Assembly (NCBI GenBank): GCA_003531585.1
Contig: DQFX01000041.1
Coordinates: forward strand, 1 to 64,000
DNA: 64,000 bases
Direction of reading: 5' to 3'
Origin: Oscillospiraceae bacterium
GTDB lineage: Bacteria; Bacillota; Clostridia; Oscillospirales; Ruminococcaceae
In this document: positions 34,136-42,502 of the stretch, in pieces
Numbering within the stretch: the stretch's first letter is position 1
Layout: each line of letters begins with the position of its first letter
Made by a program: the position numbers and the translations under genes
Notes under the pieces: model-generated
What the model saw: the letters and a program-made list of their open reading frames with translations, nothing else
Told to the model about the DNA's origin: nothing
Database searches by the model: none

Positions 34136-35194
34136 ATGAATGCAATATTCCAGATGTTAAATCCGAGCAATACGCTGACGGTCAACCGCCTGCTGGCTCA
34201 TGCAATAGGACTGTCAGAAGCGGTGGTTTACGCCTCCCTAATATCGAAATGCAGCTACTACGAACGCAACGGTATGCTGGACGACAGCGGCTGGTTCTAC
34301 TCAACTGTTCCCGACCTTGAAGCAAGCACCGCTCTTTCTGAGTATCAGCAGAAACGCTGTATAAAGAATCTGGTGGACGCCGGGCTTATTGAAAGTAAAA
34401 ATCGCGGACTTCCCGCCAAGCGCTGTTTTCGTATAATCGAGGATATAGAACTTATCTCAAACCTTATTTCAAAGGGAGAGAAAAAGCAGTTGTCCATAAA
34501 ACCGGCTGCTGTGCAGTCCTACGAAAAGAAACGTAAGAACAGGATTGACGCACAACAGCCTTGCTCCACAGAAACTACGGAGCAGGAGGAAAACACCGCC
34601 GATATCGACTTTGGAGCTTGCTCCGAAGAAAATGCGGAGCAGCCGGACGAGGAACTTCCGTCCCTGCTCCCGAGAAACTTCGGAGCAAGCTCTGAAAAAT
34701 CCGTCCTCCCCTCATTATATAAATCTAAAGATAATAAATCAAAAGAAAATAATCCTCTATCAATCAATCCAAATGACGGCGCTGATTTGATGGATAGGAT
34801 CGATTCTTCAATTCCGAATACGGTTTCCTCTGATGATCGGACGGACTACGCAGATATTATCCGGGAGAACATCGGTTATGATTATCTTCTTGAAAGCAGC
34901 CCGTCACAGAAAGGCAGGATAAACGAAATCGTCGGGATAATGCTTGACGTGGTATGCTCCACCAAAAAGTATATCCGCGTGAACGGCGAGGACTTCCCGC
35001 AGAGCGTTGTGAAATCACAGTTTCTCAAACTGGACAGCACCCATATTGAGTATGTGATTACGGCGCTCGACAAGAACACAAGCGATGTACGGAATATCAG
35101 GGCGTATCTCATAACGGCTCTGTATAACGCCCCGCTGACGATCGACAGCTTTTATTCGGCAATGGTCAATCACGATATGTACGGCAGTAAATGA
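34136..35194 (+). CDS. Replication-initiator-like protein, DUF6017 C-terminus
   Basis: About 352 residues. The N-terminal 110 residues look like a winged-helix DNA-binding domain (TVNRLLAHAIGLSEAVVYA, then YQQKRCIKNLVDAGLIESK). The C-terminal 110 match the DUF6017 domain of ICE and plasmid replication proteins (IRENIGYDYLL, AYLITALYNAPLTIDSFYS). The middle is a charged linker. It stands just before parA/parB, as expected of a replication/maintenance module. The start is unclear: ATG 34127 and 34136 are closest to AGAAAGG, and an ATG at 34070 overlaps the previous gene. Confidence 0.75.
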   Translation: MNAIFQMLNPSNTLTVNRLLAHAIGLSEAVVYASLISKCSYYERNGMLDDSGWFYSTVPDLEASTALSEYQQKRCIKNLVDAGLIESKNRGLPAKRCFRIIEDIELISNLISKGEKKQLSIKPAAVQSYEKKRKNRIDAQQPCSTETTEQEENTADIDFGACSEENAEQPDEELPSLLPRNFGASSEKSVLPSLYKSKDNKSKENNPLSINPNDGADLMDRIDSSIPNTVSSDDRTDYADIIRENIGYDYLLESSPSQKGRINEIVGIMLDVVCSTKKYIRVNGEDFPQSVVKSQFLKLDSTHIEYVITALDKNTSDVRNIRAYLITALYNAPLTIDSFYSAMVNHDMYGSK

Positions 35195-35223
35195 GGGTGC
35201 TAAAAGCACGGAAAGGACATTTT

Positions 35224-35964
35224 ATGAAAGCAATTGCAATCTACAATCACAAGGGCGGCGTAGGAAAGACCACAACGGCTATCAACCTCGCAAACGAGCT
35301 TGCCGAGCGCGGAAAGGTGCTTGTAATCGACTTTGACGGACAGGCTAACAGTTCCCGTTTCTTCGCAGAACCGAAGGCGGGGCTTGAAACAGCGCTGATA
35401 AAGAGGAACTGCCTGCCTACTATGGCGAAAAGCTCCACCAGATACCATAACATCGACATTCTGACGGCGACCCCGGCGCTTAACCTTGTGGCGGCACAGT
35501 TTGAGCAGCTCCCGGAAGATGTTCAGACCGCCAACGTGAGAAAGGTGCTTACTTTCGACCGCAGCTATGAATACGCAGTCCTCGACCTGCCGCCGGCTCT
35601 TACAAAGCTGACAGAAAAAGTAATCATGCTTTCCGACAGCTTGTTCGTCCCCATAGAGCTTGGAACATTTGCAATACAGGGCATTCCCGCTGTAACAGGA
35701 GCGCTTGCGAACTGCAATGCCAAATTCGGCGGCTGCATCGTGAACAAATTCGACAAGGAAAATCCCGCGGATACAGAGCTGCTGGAATTTCTCAAATGCA
35801 CCCTCGGAAACAAGGTGCTGAACACCACCATTCCTTTCAGCCGTGTTATCAAAAACTCGTTCAGTTACAAGCTGACTGCAAAGGAATATATGAAGTGGAC
35901 GGCTGCGGCGCAGGCTTATGAAGATTTGGCGGCAGAAATCATTGAAAGGCTTGGTGATGAATAA
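35224..35964 (+). CDS. parA: ParA-family partition ATPase
   Basis: A 246-residue deviant Walker ATPase: NHKGGVGKTTTAINLANEL at the N-terminus, VIDFDGQANSS as the A' motif and AVLDLPPALTKLTEKV as Walker B. It lacks an N-terminal DNA-binding domain, so it is the small Soj type. ATG 35224 has AAAGGA upstream; an in-frame ATG at 35191 lies at the end of the previous gene. The stop overlaps the ParB start as TAATG. With ParB it should keep the excised circular ICE in dividing cells. Confidence 0.9.
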   Translation: MKAIAIYNHKGGVGKTTTAINLANELAERGKVLVIDFDGQANSSRFFAEPKAGLETALIKRNCLPTMAKSSTRYHNIDILTATPALNLVAAQFEQLPEDVQTANVRKVLTFDRSYEYAVLDLPPALTKLTEKVIMLSDSLFVPIELGTFAIQGIPAVTGALANCNAKFGGCIVNKFDKENPADTELLEFLKCTLGNKVLNTTIPFSRVIKNSFSYKLTAKEYMKWTAAAQAYEDLAAEIIERLGDE

Positions 35965-36860
35965 TGGGCAGAAAATTACAGCTTGACAGCGCGATAGCGG
36001 CGGATATTCAGACGGTCAACGCCGACAGCTACATAGACAGTCTGAAAATGATAGACATCGACAACATCGAGCCGAACAGAAACAATTTCTATGAAATCTC
36101 AGAGATAGAATCTCTTGCGGATGATATAGAGCGCCAGGGCTTAATGACAGCTCTGGTCGTTTCGGAACACGACGGCAGGTATGAGCTTATCAGCGGTCAT
36201 CGCCGTCTGGCGGCGTTAAAGTCCCTTATCGCTGACGGGCGCAGGAGAAGCGGCAAAGTTCCCTGTTTCATCAAAGGCGCAAAGCCGAACAATGAAACCG
36301 AGCTTGACCTCATAATGCTGAACGCTACCCAGCGCAAGTATTCGGACGCAGATACAATGCGTGAGTACGAGGAACTGACGCGGATTTTCAAGGAGCTTGA
36401 GGCAGCCGGAAAGCCCGTCAAGGGCAGAATAAGGGACAGAATCGCAGACGCTCTCAACGTATCTCCGGCGCAGGTCGGAAAGCTGGATAACATCAAGCAC
36501 AACGCTATCCCAGATGTGGAGCAGGCGGTAAAATCCGGAGATATGTCGATTTCGACAGCCAACGAGGTCGCAAAGCTCGCTCCCGAAAAGCAGCAGGAAA
36601 TAATCTCTGAAAAGCCGCAGATTTCCCATAAGGAGGTCAAGAAAATTCAGCGGCAGGAAAACACCTCCGCTGACGCTGCTCCCGAAACTGACGAGGAAGA
36701 AGATGAGGACGAAACAGAAGATGAAGATACATTTTCTGAACCGCCTGTCGTTCTTTCCCATGAGGAAGCCGAAGCCCTTTCAAAATACATTGAGGATCTT
36801 CTCATTCTGGCAAGGGGCGAGGATTTCAAGGTGCTGCGTAAACTTGCGGACAGGCTGTGA
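35964..36860 (+). CDS. parB: ParB-family partition/DNA-binding protein
   Basis: 298 residues with the ParB nuclease-fold core (IEPNRNNFYEISEIESLADD, then YELISGHRRLAALKSL), the central helix-turn-helix (DRIADALNVSPAQVGKLDNI) and an acidic Glu/Asp tract near residues 235-255 before the C-terminal helix. It is coupled to parA. Its site is not known; a 16-bp palindrome that recurs three times in this element begins 10 bases after its stop codon and is the obvious candidate. Confidence 0.9.
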   Translation: MGRKLQLDSAIAADIQTVNADSYIDSLKMIDIDNIEPNRNNFYEISEIESLADDIERQGLMTALVVSEHDGRYELISGHRRLAALKSLIADGRRRSGKVPCFIKGAKPNNETELDLIMLNATQRKYSDADTMREYEELTRIFKELEAAGKPVKGRIRDRIADALNVSPAQVGKLDNIKHNAIPDVEQAVKSGDMSISTANEVAKLAPEKQQEIISEKPQISHKEVKKIQRQENTSADAAPETDEEEDEDETEDEDTFSEPPVVLSHEEAEALSKYIEDLLILARGEDFKVLRKLADRL

Positions 36861-36870
36861 TTTTGAAAAT

Positions 36871-36886
36871 GTGCTATTTATAGCAC
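36871..36886. repeat. 16-bp palindrome, copy 1 (GTGCTATTTATAGCAC)
   Basis: Arms GTGCTA/TAGCAC around TTTA, between parB and the next gene, one base before a TTGACA -35. Copies 2 and 3 are at 38325-38340 and 48703-48718. Confidence 0.85.
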
Positions 36887-36887
36887 G

Positions 36888-36916
36888 TTGACAACGGAAT
36901 GCAAAAGATGTATAAT
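36888..36916 (+). promoter_or_regulatory. Promoter after parAB
   Basis: Perfect TTGACA (36888-36893), 17-bp spacer, perfect TATAAT (36911-36916). A palindrome abuts the -35, so the promoter is probably regulated. Confidence 0.85.
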
Positions 36917-36954
36917 ATAAGTAAGCAACCGGACTTGTGCGAAAGGAGCATAAT

Positions 36955-37218
36955 ATGGCTTTACCGACAACAGGTTTCAGCGCAATAGGTATTGAGGAAG
37001 TAGATTGGGGCGAGTTCACCTCGGCTTGGTCGATCAGGTTCATGGTCGAGCTTGAAAACAGAGCGTATCACAAAGACTTCAATCCGAAATTCGTAGATGT
37101 TCTGAACTGGGCATATGCTCATCGGAACATTGTGTGGGACACGCCTTTTGCAGAACAGGAAAAGATGATGATTGCAGACGGCGTTCTTACGGAGAGCGAT
37201 ATTAGAGATATTGCTTAA
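36955..37218 (+). CDS. Small ICE protein of unknown function
   Basis: An 87-residue acidic protein (EEVDWGEFTSAWSIRFMVEL, then VLNWAYAHRNIVWD) with no recognised domain; predicted mostly helical. AAAGGAG precedes ATG 36955. It is driven by a consensus promoter beside the palindrome and followed at once by a terminator, so it is expressed apart from the zeta-like gene that follows. An antitoxin role for that toxin is conceivable from size and position but there is no sequence proof. Confidence 0.65.
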   Translation: MALPTTGFSAIGIEEVDWGEFTSAWSIRFMVELENRAYHKDFNPKFVDVLNWAYAHRNIVWDTPFAEQEKMMIADGVLTESDIRDIA

Positions 37219-37240
37219 TTACAATTGAATATATGCTTAT

Positions 37241-37272
37241 AAGCGGAGAATGTAACAGTTCTCCGCTTTTTT
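37241..37272 (+). terminator. Terminator after the 87-residue gene
   Basis: A 10-bp stem AAGCGGAGAA / TTCTCCGCTT then TTTT. Confidence 0.85.
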
Positions 37273-37290
37273 GCGTTTAGGGGTGATTTT

Positions 37291-38085
37291 ATGATAAATA
37301 AGCTTACGGGAGAGCCTGTTTCGGAGGAAATGCAAAACGTTCTGAAACGGCTTGCCGTAAATGAAGCCGTTCCCGAAAGCGAAATCTACGCATTAAAAGA
37401 AATCAAGGAAGCAAATTCCTGCATAAGTTCAAGCAAGCCTACAATAGAGTTGAGGAACCGCACCGGTATACAGCTCGGTGTTTATAACAGATTACAGAAT
37501 ATGGGCAGCGCCGTTACGAAAAGTGACGGCGCTGTTTCTTTTTCCGGCGAGATACGCCGTGAAAAAAGACTGGATATTGTTATCGGTCTGCCTGCGTCCG
37601 GCAAATCATCGGCGCTTGTGGAGCCTATTTCCGAACTGTACGAGTCAAGAGTTATCGACAGCGATGAAGCCAAGAAACTACTTCCGGAGTTCAACAACGG
37701 CTGGGGTGCAGGCGTTGTCCATAAAGAAAGCCAGTTAATTTCAGACAGGCAGTTATCGGCAGCTCTTAAAGCAGGAGAGAATATCACATATCCCCGTGTC
37801 GGCGGCGATAGTTCAGAGCTTCTCAATATTATTTCCACTGCTAAAAAACTAGGATATTCGGTATATGTCCACTATAACGAACTTGACAGGAACAAGGCTC
37901 TCGGACGGCTGCTGAACCGTTTCCTTGAAACAGGTCGGTATATCAAGCCGGAACTGGTGACGAAATACGGAAGCGGCATAAGCAATACATACGAACAGGC
38001 GAAGAAAGCCACTACGCTTGTGGACGGATTTTCCAAGTGGAGCAACGATGTCCCGTTCGGCAGCCGCCCGAAGCTGCTAGAATAA
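37291..38085 (+). CDS. Zeta-toxin-like kinase
   Basis: 264 residues. From about residue 93 it is a zeta/PezT-type P-loop kinase: Walker A GLPASGKSS, then VIDSDEAKKLLPEF and HKESQLISDRQL with the conserved spacing, and a late Arg-rich segment GRLLNRFLETGRYI. Family members phosphorylate UDP-N-acetylglucosamine or related substrates. Unlike typical zeta toxins it has about 90 extra N-terminal residues of unknown fold, which could be a built-in antitoxin or a delivery segment. GGGGTGA lies before the ATG. No epsilon-type gene directly precedes it in the same message. Confidence 0.75.
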   Translation: MINKLTGEPVSEEMQNVLKRLAVNEAVPESEIYALKEIKEANSCISSSKPTIELRNRTGIQLGVYNRLQNMGSAVTKSDGAVSFSGEIRREKRLDIVIGLPASGKSSALVEPISELYESRVIDSDEAKKLLPEFNNGWGAGVVHKESQLISDRQLSAALKAGENITYPRVGGDSSELLNIISTAKKLGYSVYVHYNELDRNKALGRLLNRFLETGRYIKPELVTKYGSGISNTYEQAKKATTLVDGFSKWSNDVPFGSRPKLLE

Positions 38086-38103
38086 AACGCTTCCTGTGAG
38101 GAT

Positions 38104-38322
38104 ATGGTCAGGGCTTTCAAGCCTACCCTGTCGGAACGTCTGGAGGAAAGCGAAAGCAAATGCCGCATACTCCGAGCCAAAATAGACGAGGTGAATGATG
38201 TTTTCCGCAAAAATCCCGAACTTTCATGGGAATATGTGAAAAAGCGTGATGAGCTGCGGGCAGGAAAAAAGCTGACCGACAAGACCTTTACGATAAAGAA
38301 ATCCACACCGCCAAAGCACTAA
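38104..38322 (+). CDS. Small charged coiled protein
   Basis: 72 residues, mostly charged helix (LSERLEESESKCRILRAKI), with a basic Lys-rich tail. GTGAGG lies just upstream of ATG 38104. It lies between the zeta-like gene and the transfer operon; its stop is followed three bases later by palindrome copy 2. Family not recognised. Confidence 0.5.
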   Translation: MVRAFKPTLSERLEESESKCRILRAKIDEVNDVFRKNPELSWEYVKKRDELRAGKKLTDKTFTIKKSTPPKH

Positions 38323-38324
38323 AT

Positions 38325-38340
38325 GTGCTATTTATAGCAC
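38325..38340. repeat. 16-bp palindrome, copy 2
   Basis: GTGCTATTTATAGCAC, identical to copy 1, 24 bases before the ATG of the PcfB-like gene. An extra half-site upstream (AGCAC at 38315-38319) makes an overlapping second dyad with its left arm. Confidence 0.85.
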
Positions 38341-38364
38341 CAAATCAGAACAGGAGGTAATAAT

Positions 38365-39771
38365 ATGGCTGATGAAGTCGGCTCTGCTGCATTGCAGTCG
38401 GGGCAAAAAATCATTGAGGTGAGCGCCGAGCTGATAAAGCTCCTCGCTCCCCTCCTTGAAAAAATGCTGAAAGAACTGTACCACAATTCCGTTGACAGCC
38501 TTAACCAAATCGGAGGCAATATTGCCGCAAGAATGGCGAAAGGTTCGGTCACGAACAACGAGCTTCTGTATGAAGCTAACAAGGCAGAATGCGGCATTTC
38601 CACGACTAGCAATATTCTTTCCTCAGACGTGAAAGCGTTTGCGGCGAAAGCAAAGGAGTACAAAATCCCCGTTGCGGTCGTGGGCAATGGAGATAAGCAG
38701 ACTATCGAATTCCTCGACCGTGACAAGGGCATAGTCAATCAGATAACGCAGGAGATAATGCAGGAACGCTTGAAAGAAGCTCCGCAGAGCGTAAAGTGTT
38801 TTAACATCAGCGCCAACAACGTGACCGCTATGAAAGCCGCTTTTGAGGAACAGGGTTTAAGCTGCCAGTTCATGAAATCCGCGGACGGCAAGATAAAATG
38901 CGTCTATCCCGCAGAAAACGCTGAGCAGGTCGCCGTTGTCAAGGAAGATTACAAGCGCGTTCACGGCGAGATTTCAGACGATCTGGATATTCGGTCAGAT
39001 GATAAAGGTATCGTTATCGCCGATGATAAACTCGGGAAGTCCTTTGAATATTCGCCCATGAATAAGGCGCAGACGATGGAATTACTTCGGGAGCAGTTCG
39101 GCTATTCTGAGGCAAAGGCAGATTTGGCGGCGAACAAAATCTGCCGCGACCTCAAGCAGGACAAGGATAAGTTCCTCGCTCATACGGAGCAGTACGATAA
39201 TCTCAATTCCCTGAAAACGAATATCCGCTACCCCAGCGACGACCTTACCCTGCGGGATATGCGGTTTAATTCCGTCAATTTCAAGGACGGCGGCACGACA
39301 CATATTTTCATTTCCAACGGAGATAAGACTGCCGCCCTCACTCCGGAGGAAATGACCGAAACAGAGATGAAGAACATCTGTACCAACCGGCTCGGAATGA
39401 TGGAATATCAGGCTGAAAAGGCTGTTGCAAAGTCCCAGAAAATCGACAGGCAGGTCAAATCCAAAATCGAGGAACGCACAGTCGGCAAGGACGGAGTTTC
39501 GCAGAGCGTAGGCATTGAGAGAACCTCGCAGAACGGCTTTACACTAACGTTCGGCGGCAAATCCAAGACTTACAATTTCAGCACGATAAATGTTGCGGAT
39601 AAGATATCCAGAGATTTTAATATTCCGAAAGAAAACTCTGCACACATAATCGACAAGGCAAAAAAGCAGAGCGTTCTCCAGAACAAAATCCAGAATTCGC
39701 TGAAAAAACAGCCTGCTTCTCCGACCGTTCCGAAGCCAAAACTCAATGAAAGCAAGGGGTTGAAACATTGA
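38365..39771 (+). CDS. PcfB-like (DUF3801-type) conjugation protein
   Basis: 468 residues. The first 150 resemble the PcfB/DUF3801 family, which works with the coupling protein at the relaxosome (LLEKMLKELYHNSVDSLNQI, then AFAAKAKEYKIPVAVVG). The remaining 300 hold a second similar alpha/beta unit and charged helices with no family I recognise. It overlaps the VirD4 start, matching the pcfB-pcfC order of Gram-positive conjugation systems. AGGAGG precedes the ATG. It opens the transfer operon and has the palindrome just upstream. Confidence 0.7.
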   Translation: MADEVGSAALQSGQKIIEVSAELIKLLAPLLEKMLKELYHNSVDSLNQIGGNIAARMAKGSVTNNELLYEANKAECGISTTSNILSSDVKAFAAKAKEYKIPVAVVGNGDKQTIEFLDRDKGIVNQITQEIMQERLKEAPQSVKCFNISANNVTAMKAAFEEQGLSCQFMKSADGKIKCVYPAENAEQVAVVKEDYKRVHGEISDDLDIRSDDKGIVIADDKLGKSFEYSPMNKAQTMELLREQFGYSEAKADLAANKICRDLKQDKDKFLAHTEQYDNLNSLKTNIRYPSDDLTLRDMRFNSVNFKDGGTTHIFISNGDKTAALTPEEMTETEMKNICTNRLGMMEYQAEKAVAKSQKIDRQVKSKIEERTVGKDGVSQSVGIERTSQNGFTLTFGGKSKTYNFSTINVADKISRDFNIPKENSAHIIDKAKKQSVLQNKIQNSLKKQPASPTVPKPKLNESKGLKH

Positions 39772-41966
39772 AAAAGAAGAAACCTGATATGCTGACGATT
39801 TTGCTGTATGCAATTATCATCTTTGCAGTTCTGTATGTTTCGGCGGGTCTTGGCGCGGCTATGGACTTGTCCGTGGACGATGATGGCGTGCTGGATTTCA
39901 ATGTGCTTATGACGCAGTTTGAAACTGTGCTTACCTCTACCGATACGGTCGGAGCGCATTTCACGGACTTTTCATCGTACAGCTTCAAGATAACGCTCAT
40001 GGTGGGTTTCGCCCTCGGCATATATGCGCTTATGAAATACACTTCCCGAAAGCGCCTGCACCGAAAGGGAGTAGAACACGGCTCGGCTCGCTGGGCGAAT
40101 GAAAAGGAAGAAAAATTTCTTGCCGACAGGATGTCGGCAAGGAGCAAGCCAAAGCGCGGCAAGGACGCCGCGCAACAAAGCTTGCGGACGGCGACAAAGC
40201 CCGAAAAGAAAAAGGGGAAGAACTCACCGAAATCCCCATTTGAAACAGACAACAATATCTTGCTCACGCAGGAAGTCCGAATGTCGCTGAACACTCGCCA
40301 GCACCGGGAAAATCTCAATGTACTGGTAATCGGCGGCTCCGGTTCCGGCAAATCCCGTTTCTACGTTAAGCCGAACATAATGCAGTTAAACACAAGTTAT
40401 GTCGTAACCGATCCGAAAGGCGAACTGCTGCGCTCCTGCGGGCGTTTGCTGAAAAAAGCCGGCTACGAAATCCGTGTATTTAACTTGATAGATATGTCGC
40501 ACAGCAACAATTACAATCCATTCAATTACATCTACGACAAGGACGGAAACATCAACAAGACCTACGTCATGAAAATGGTAAATTGCCTGATGAAGAACAC
40601 AAAGCAGGAAGGCGCGTCCGGCGGCGACCAGTTCTGGGACGACAGCACAAAGGCGCTCACGCTTGCGATTGCTTTCTATCTTCTCGAAAAAAAGACGGAC
40701 GAAAACGGCAATTCCCTCGACCGTAATTTCAGCACGGTAATGAAGATGATGAGGTTAGCGGAAATCTCCGAGCAGGACGAAAACCACCGTTCCCCGCTTG
40801 ATGAAATGATGGACGAGCTGAGAGGTGAAAATCCTCACAGCATGGCGGTTTCGTTCTATGCGGATTTCAAGAAAGCACCCGCTGAAACTGCAAAGTCGAT
40901 ACTGATTTCTGCGGCTGTGCGGTTTGCGGCGTTCAATCTTCCGGAAGTCGCAGACCTTACGCACACGGACAACATACACCTTGATACATTGGGCGATCGA
41001 AAGACCGCCCTTTTTATTATAATACCGTCCTCGGACGCTACGTTCAACTTCCTTGCGGCAATGATGTACACGCAGCTTTTTGATACGCTTTACGATACGG
41101 CGAATTTCAAGTACGGCGGCAGGCTTCCCGTCCATGTGCGGTGTCTGCTCGACGAGTTTGCAAATGTCGGCACTATTCCGGATTTTGATAAACTGCTTGC
41201 AACAATGCGTAGCATGGAAATATCCGCAAACATCATAATTCAAAATTTGGCGCAGCTCAAAAAGATGTACGACAAATCATGGGAGATACTCACGGGTAAC
41301 TGCGACAGCCTGCTGTTCCTCGGCGGGCAGGAAGCAAGCACACTTGAAGCGATATCGAAATCGCTTGGCAAGGAAACGATAGATGTGGTTTCACAGAACC
41401 GCACACGAAGCCACAAATCTCCGTCAACCTCGGAGAATAACAGCATTTTGGGTAGAGAACTTATGACGACGGACGAACTCAAGGTAATGAAACCGAACGA
41501 GTGCGTACTGATCGTCCGTGCGCTCTACCCTTTTTTCTGTCACAAATTCGATATTGAAAAGCACCAGAATTACAAGTACCTGGAGGACAGCAACAAGAAC
41601 TATGCCTATCTCATCGACGATTTGCACACCGAAAAAGCTCCGGATATGACCGAAATTTATTCGGAAACCGTGGAGCCGAAACTTGTTGCCCAGCCTGCCG
41701 ATGATGAAAAGGACATTTCAGATATAGACGTTCCCGACGAGGAGGATAACATGACAAACCTTGACGAAGAATTTGACACAAAGGAAATCGCCGCTGCTCT
41801 GAAACAGCATGAGGAACAGACCGCCGGCGAAGAAATGTTCAACGAAAACGAGGAGCTGGATTTCTCCGATGAACCCGTTCCCGAAAACCTTATGCCTATG
41901 GATTTATCCACGCCAAAGGTCATAGGGGAAGCGGATTTCAGAGAAATCGTGGACAGCCCGTTTTGA
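39768..41966 (+). CDS. virD4: VirD4/TraG-type coupling protein
   Basis: 732 residues. Two N-terminal membrane helices are followed by a large cytoplasmic ATPase: Walker A GGSGSGKSRFYVKP, VTDPKGELLRSCGR and Walker B CLLDEFANVGTIPDF, then IIIQNLAQLKKMY. The C-terminal 110 residues are acidic. It brings the relaxase-DNA complex to the secretion channel. The start is TTG 39768, overlapping the upstream TGA, with AAGGGG eight bases before it. Confidence 0.93.
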   Translation: MKKKKPDMLTILLYAIIIFAVLYVSAGLGAAMDLSVDDDGVLDFNVLMTQFETVLTSTDTVGAHFTDFSSYSFKITLMVGFALGIYALMKYTSRKRLHRKGVEHGSARWANEKEEKFLADRMSARSKPKRGKDAAQQSLRTATKPEKKKGKNSPKSPFETDNNILLTQEVRMSLNTRQHRENLNVLVIGGSGSGKSRFYVKPNIMQLNTSYVVTDPKGELLRSCGRLLKKAGYEIRVFNLIDMSHSNNYNPFNYIYDKDGNINKTYVMKMVNCLMKNTKQEGASGGDQFWDDSTKALTLAIAFYLLEKKTDENGNSLDRNFSTVMKMMRLAEISEQDENHRSPLDEMMDELRGENPHSMAVSFYADFKKAPAETAKSILISAAVRFAAFNLPEVADLTHTDNIHLDTLGDRKTALFIIIPSSDATFNFLAAMMYTQLFDTLYDTANFKYGGRLPVHVRCLLDEFANVGTIPDFDKLLATMRSMEISANIIIQNLAQLKKMYDKSWEILTGNCDSLLFLGGQEASTLEAISKSLGKETIDVVSQNRTRSHKSPSTSENNSILGRELMTTDELKVMKPNECVLIVRALYPFFCHKFDIEKHQNYKYLEDSNKNYAYLIDDLHTEKAPDMTEIYSETVEPKLVAQPADDEKDISDIDVPDEEDNMTNLDEEFDTKEIAAALKQHEEQTAGEEMFNENEELDFSDEPVPENLMPMDLSTPKVIGEADFREIVDSPF

Positions 41967-42022
41967 TCCGGTTACTGCCGCATTTGCGGTTGTACATATA
42001 TTTTTTCAAGGAGGGTTTTCTT

Positions 42023-42421
42023 ATGGAAAACACAATCACTACCACCGCTGCACAGGGTGCAGCAAAGCGCAACAACCCCATTAAGCACTTCATTTCTGCT
42101 CTGAACGCAAAGCGCAGGAAGGCTGTGCTTTCACTCACCACAATGGTGACGATGGCGATGGCGTCCTCTGTATCCGCTTTCGCAGAGGGCGGCGAGGGCG
42201 TTGCCGACGGCGAGGCGGCTTTCAACAGCGTTATCGGTTTCTTCGCGACGTGGATCGGACGTATCGGTCTGGTAGTCGCCTTTGTCGGCGGCATTATGTT
42301 CGCCCTCGCGATCAAGAACGACGACGCGGAAGCAAAGACCCGCGGACTTATGACGCTGGCGTCGGGCTTTGTGGTGTTCGCGCTCACGCTTTCGCTTGAC
42401 CTGTTCGGAATCACCGGGTAA
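42023..42421 (+). CDS. VirB2-like pilin / Maff2-type membrane protein
   Basis: 132 residues with a long basic N-terminus, a signal-like helix ending AMASSVSAFAEG, then two membrane helices (IGFFATWIGRIGLVVAFVGG and GLMTLASGFVVFALTLSLDL). This small two-helix plan and its position between VirD4 and VirB6 fit the VirB2/TrbC pilin-like subunits of clostridial elements. AAGGAGGG lies before ATG 42023. A hairpin right after the stop may raise its yield over the later genes. Confidence 0.75.
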   Translation: MENTITTTAAQGAAKRNNPIKHFISALNAKRRKAVLSLTTMVTMAMASSVSAFAEGGEGVADGEAAFNSVIGFFATWIGRIGLVVAFVGGIMFALAIKNDDAEAKTRGLMTLASGFVVFALTLSLDLFGITG

Positions 42422-42441
42422 ACAAGCGAAAAACAGACGGA

Positions 42442-42470
42442 ACAGCGGCAGGCGGCTTGTTTGCCGCTGT
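42442..42470 (+). terminator. Attenuator hairpin after pilin-like gene
   Basis: A 9-bp stem ACAGCGGCA / TGCCGCTGT with an 11-nt loop but no T tract, inside the transfer operon. Probably an mRNA-stabilising or partial-termination element rather than a full stop. Confidence 0.45.
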
Positions 42471-42502
42471 ATTTCCGTATGAAGAAACGAGGTGAATTAA
42501 TT

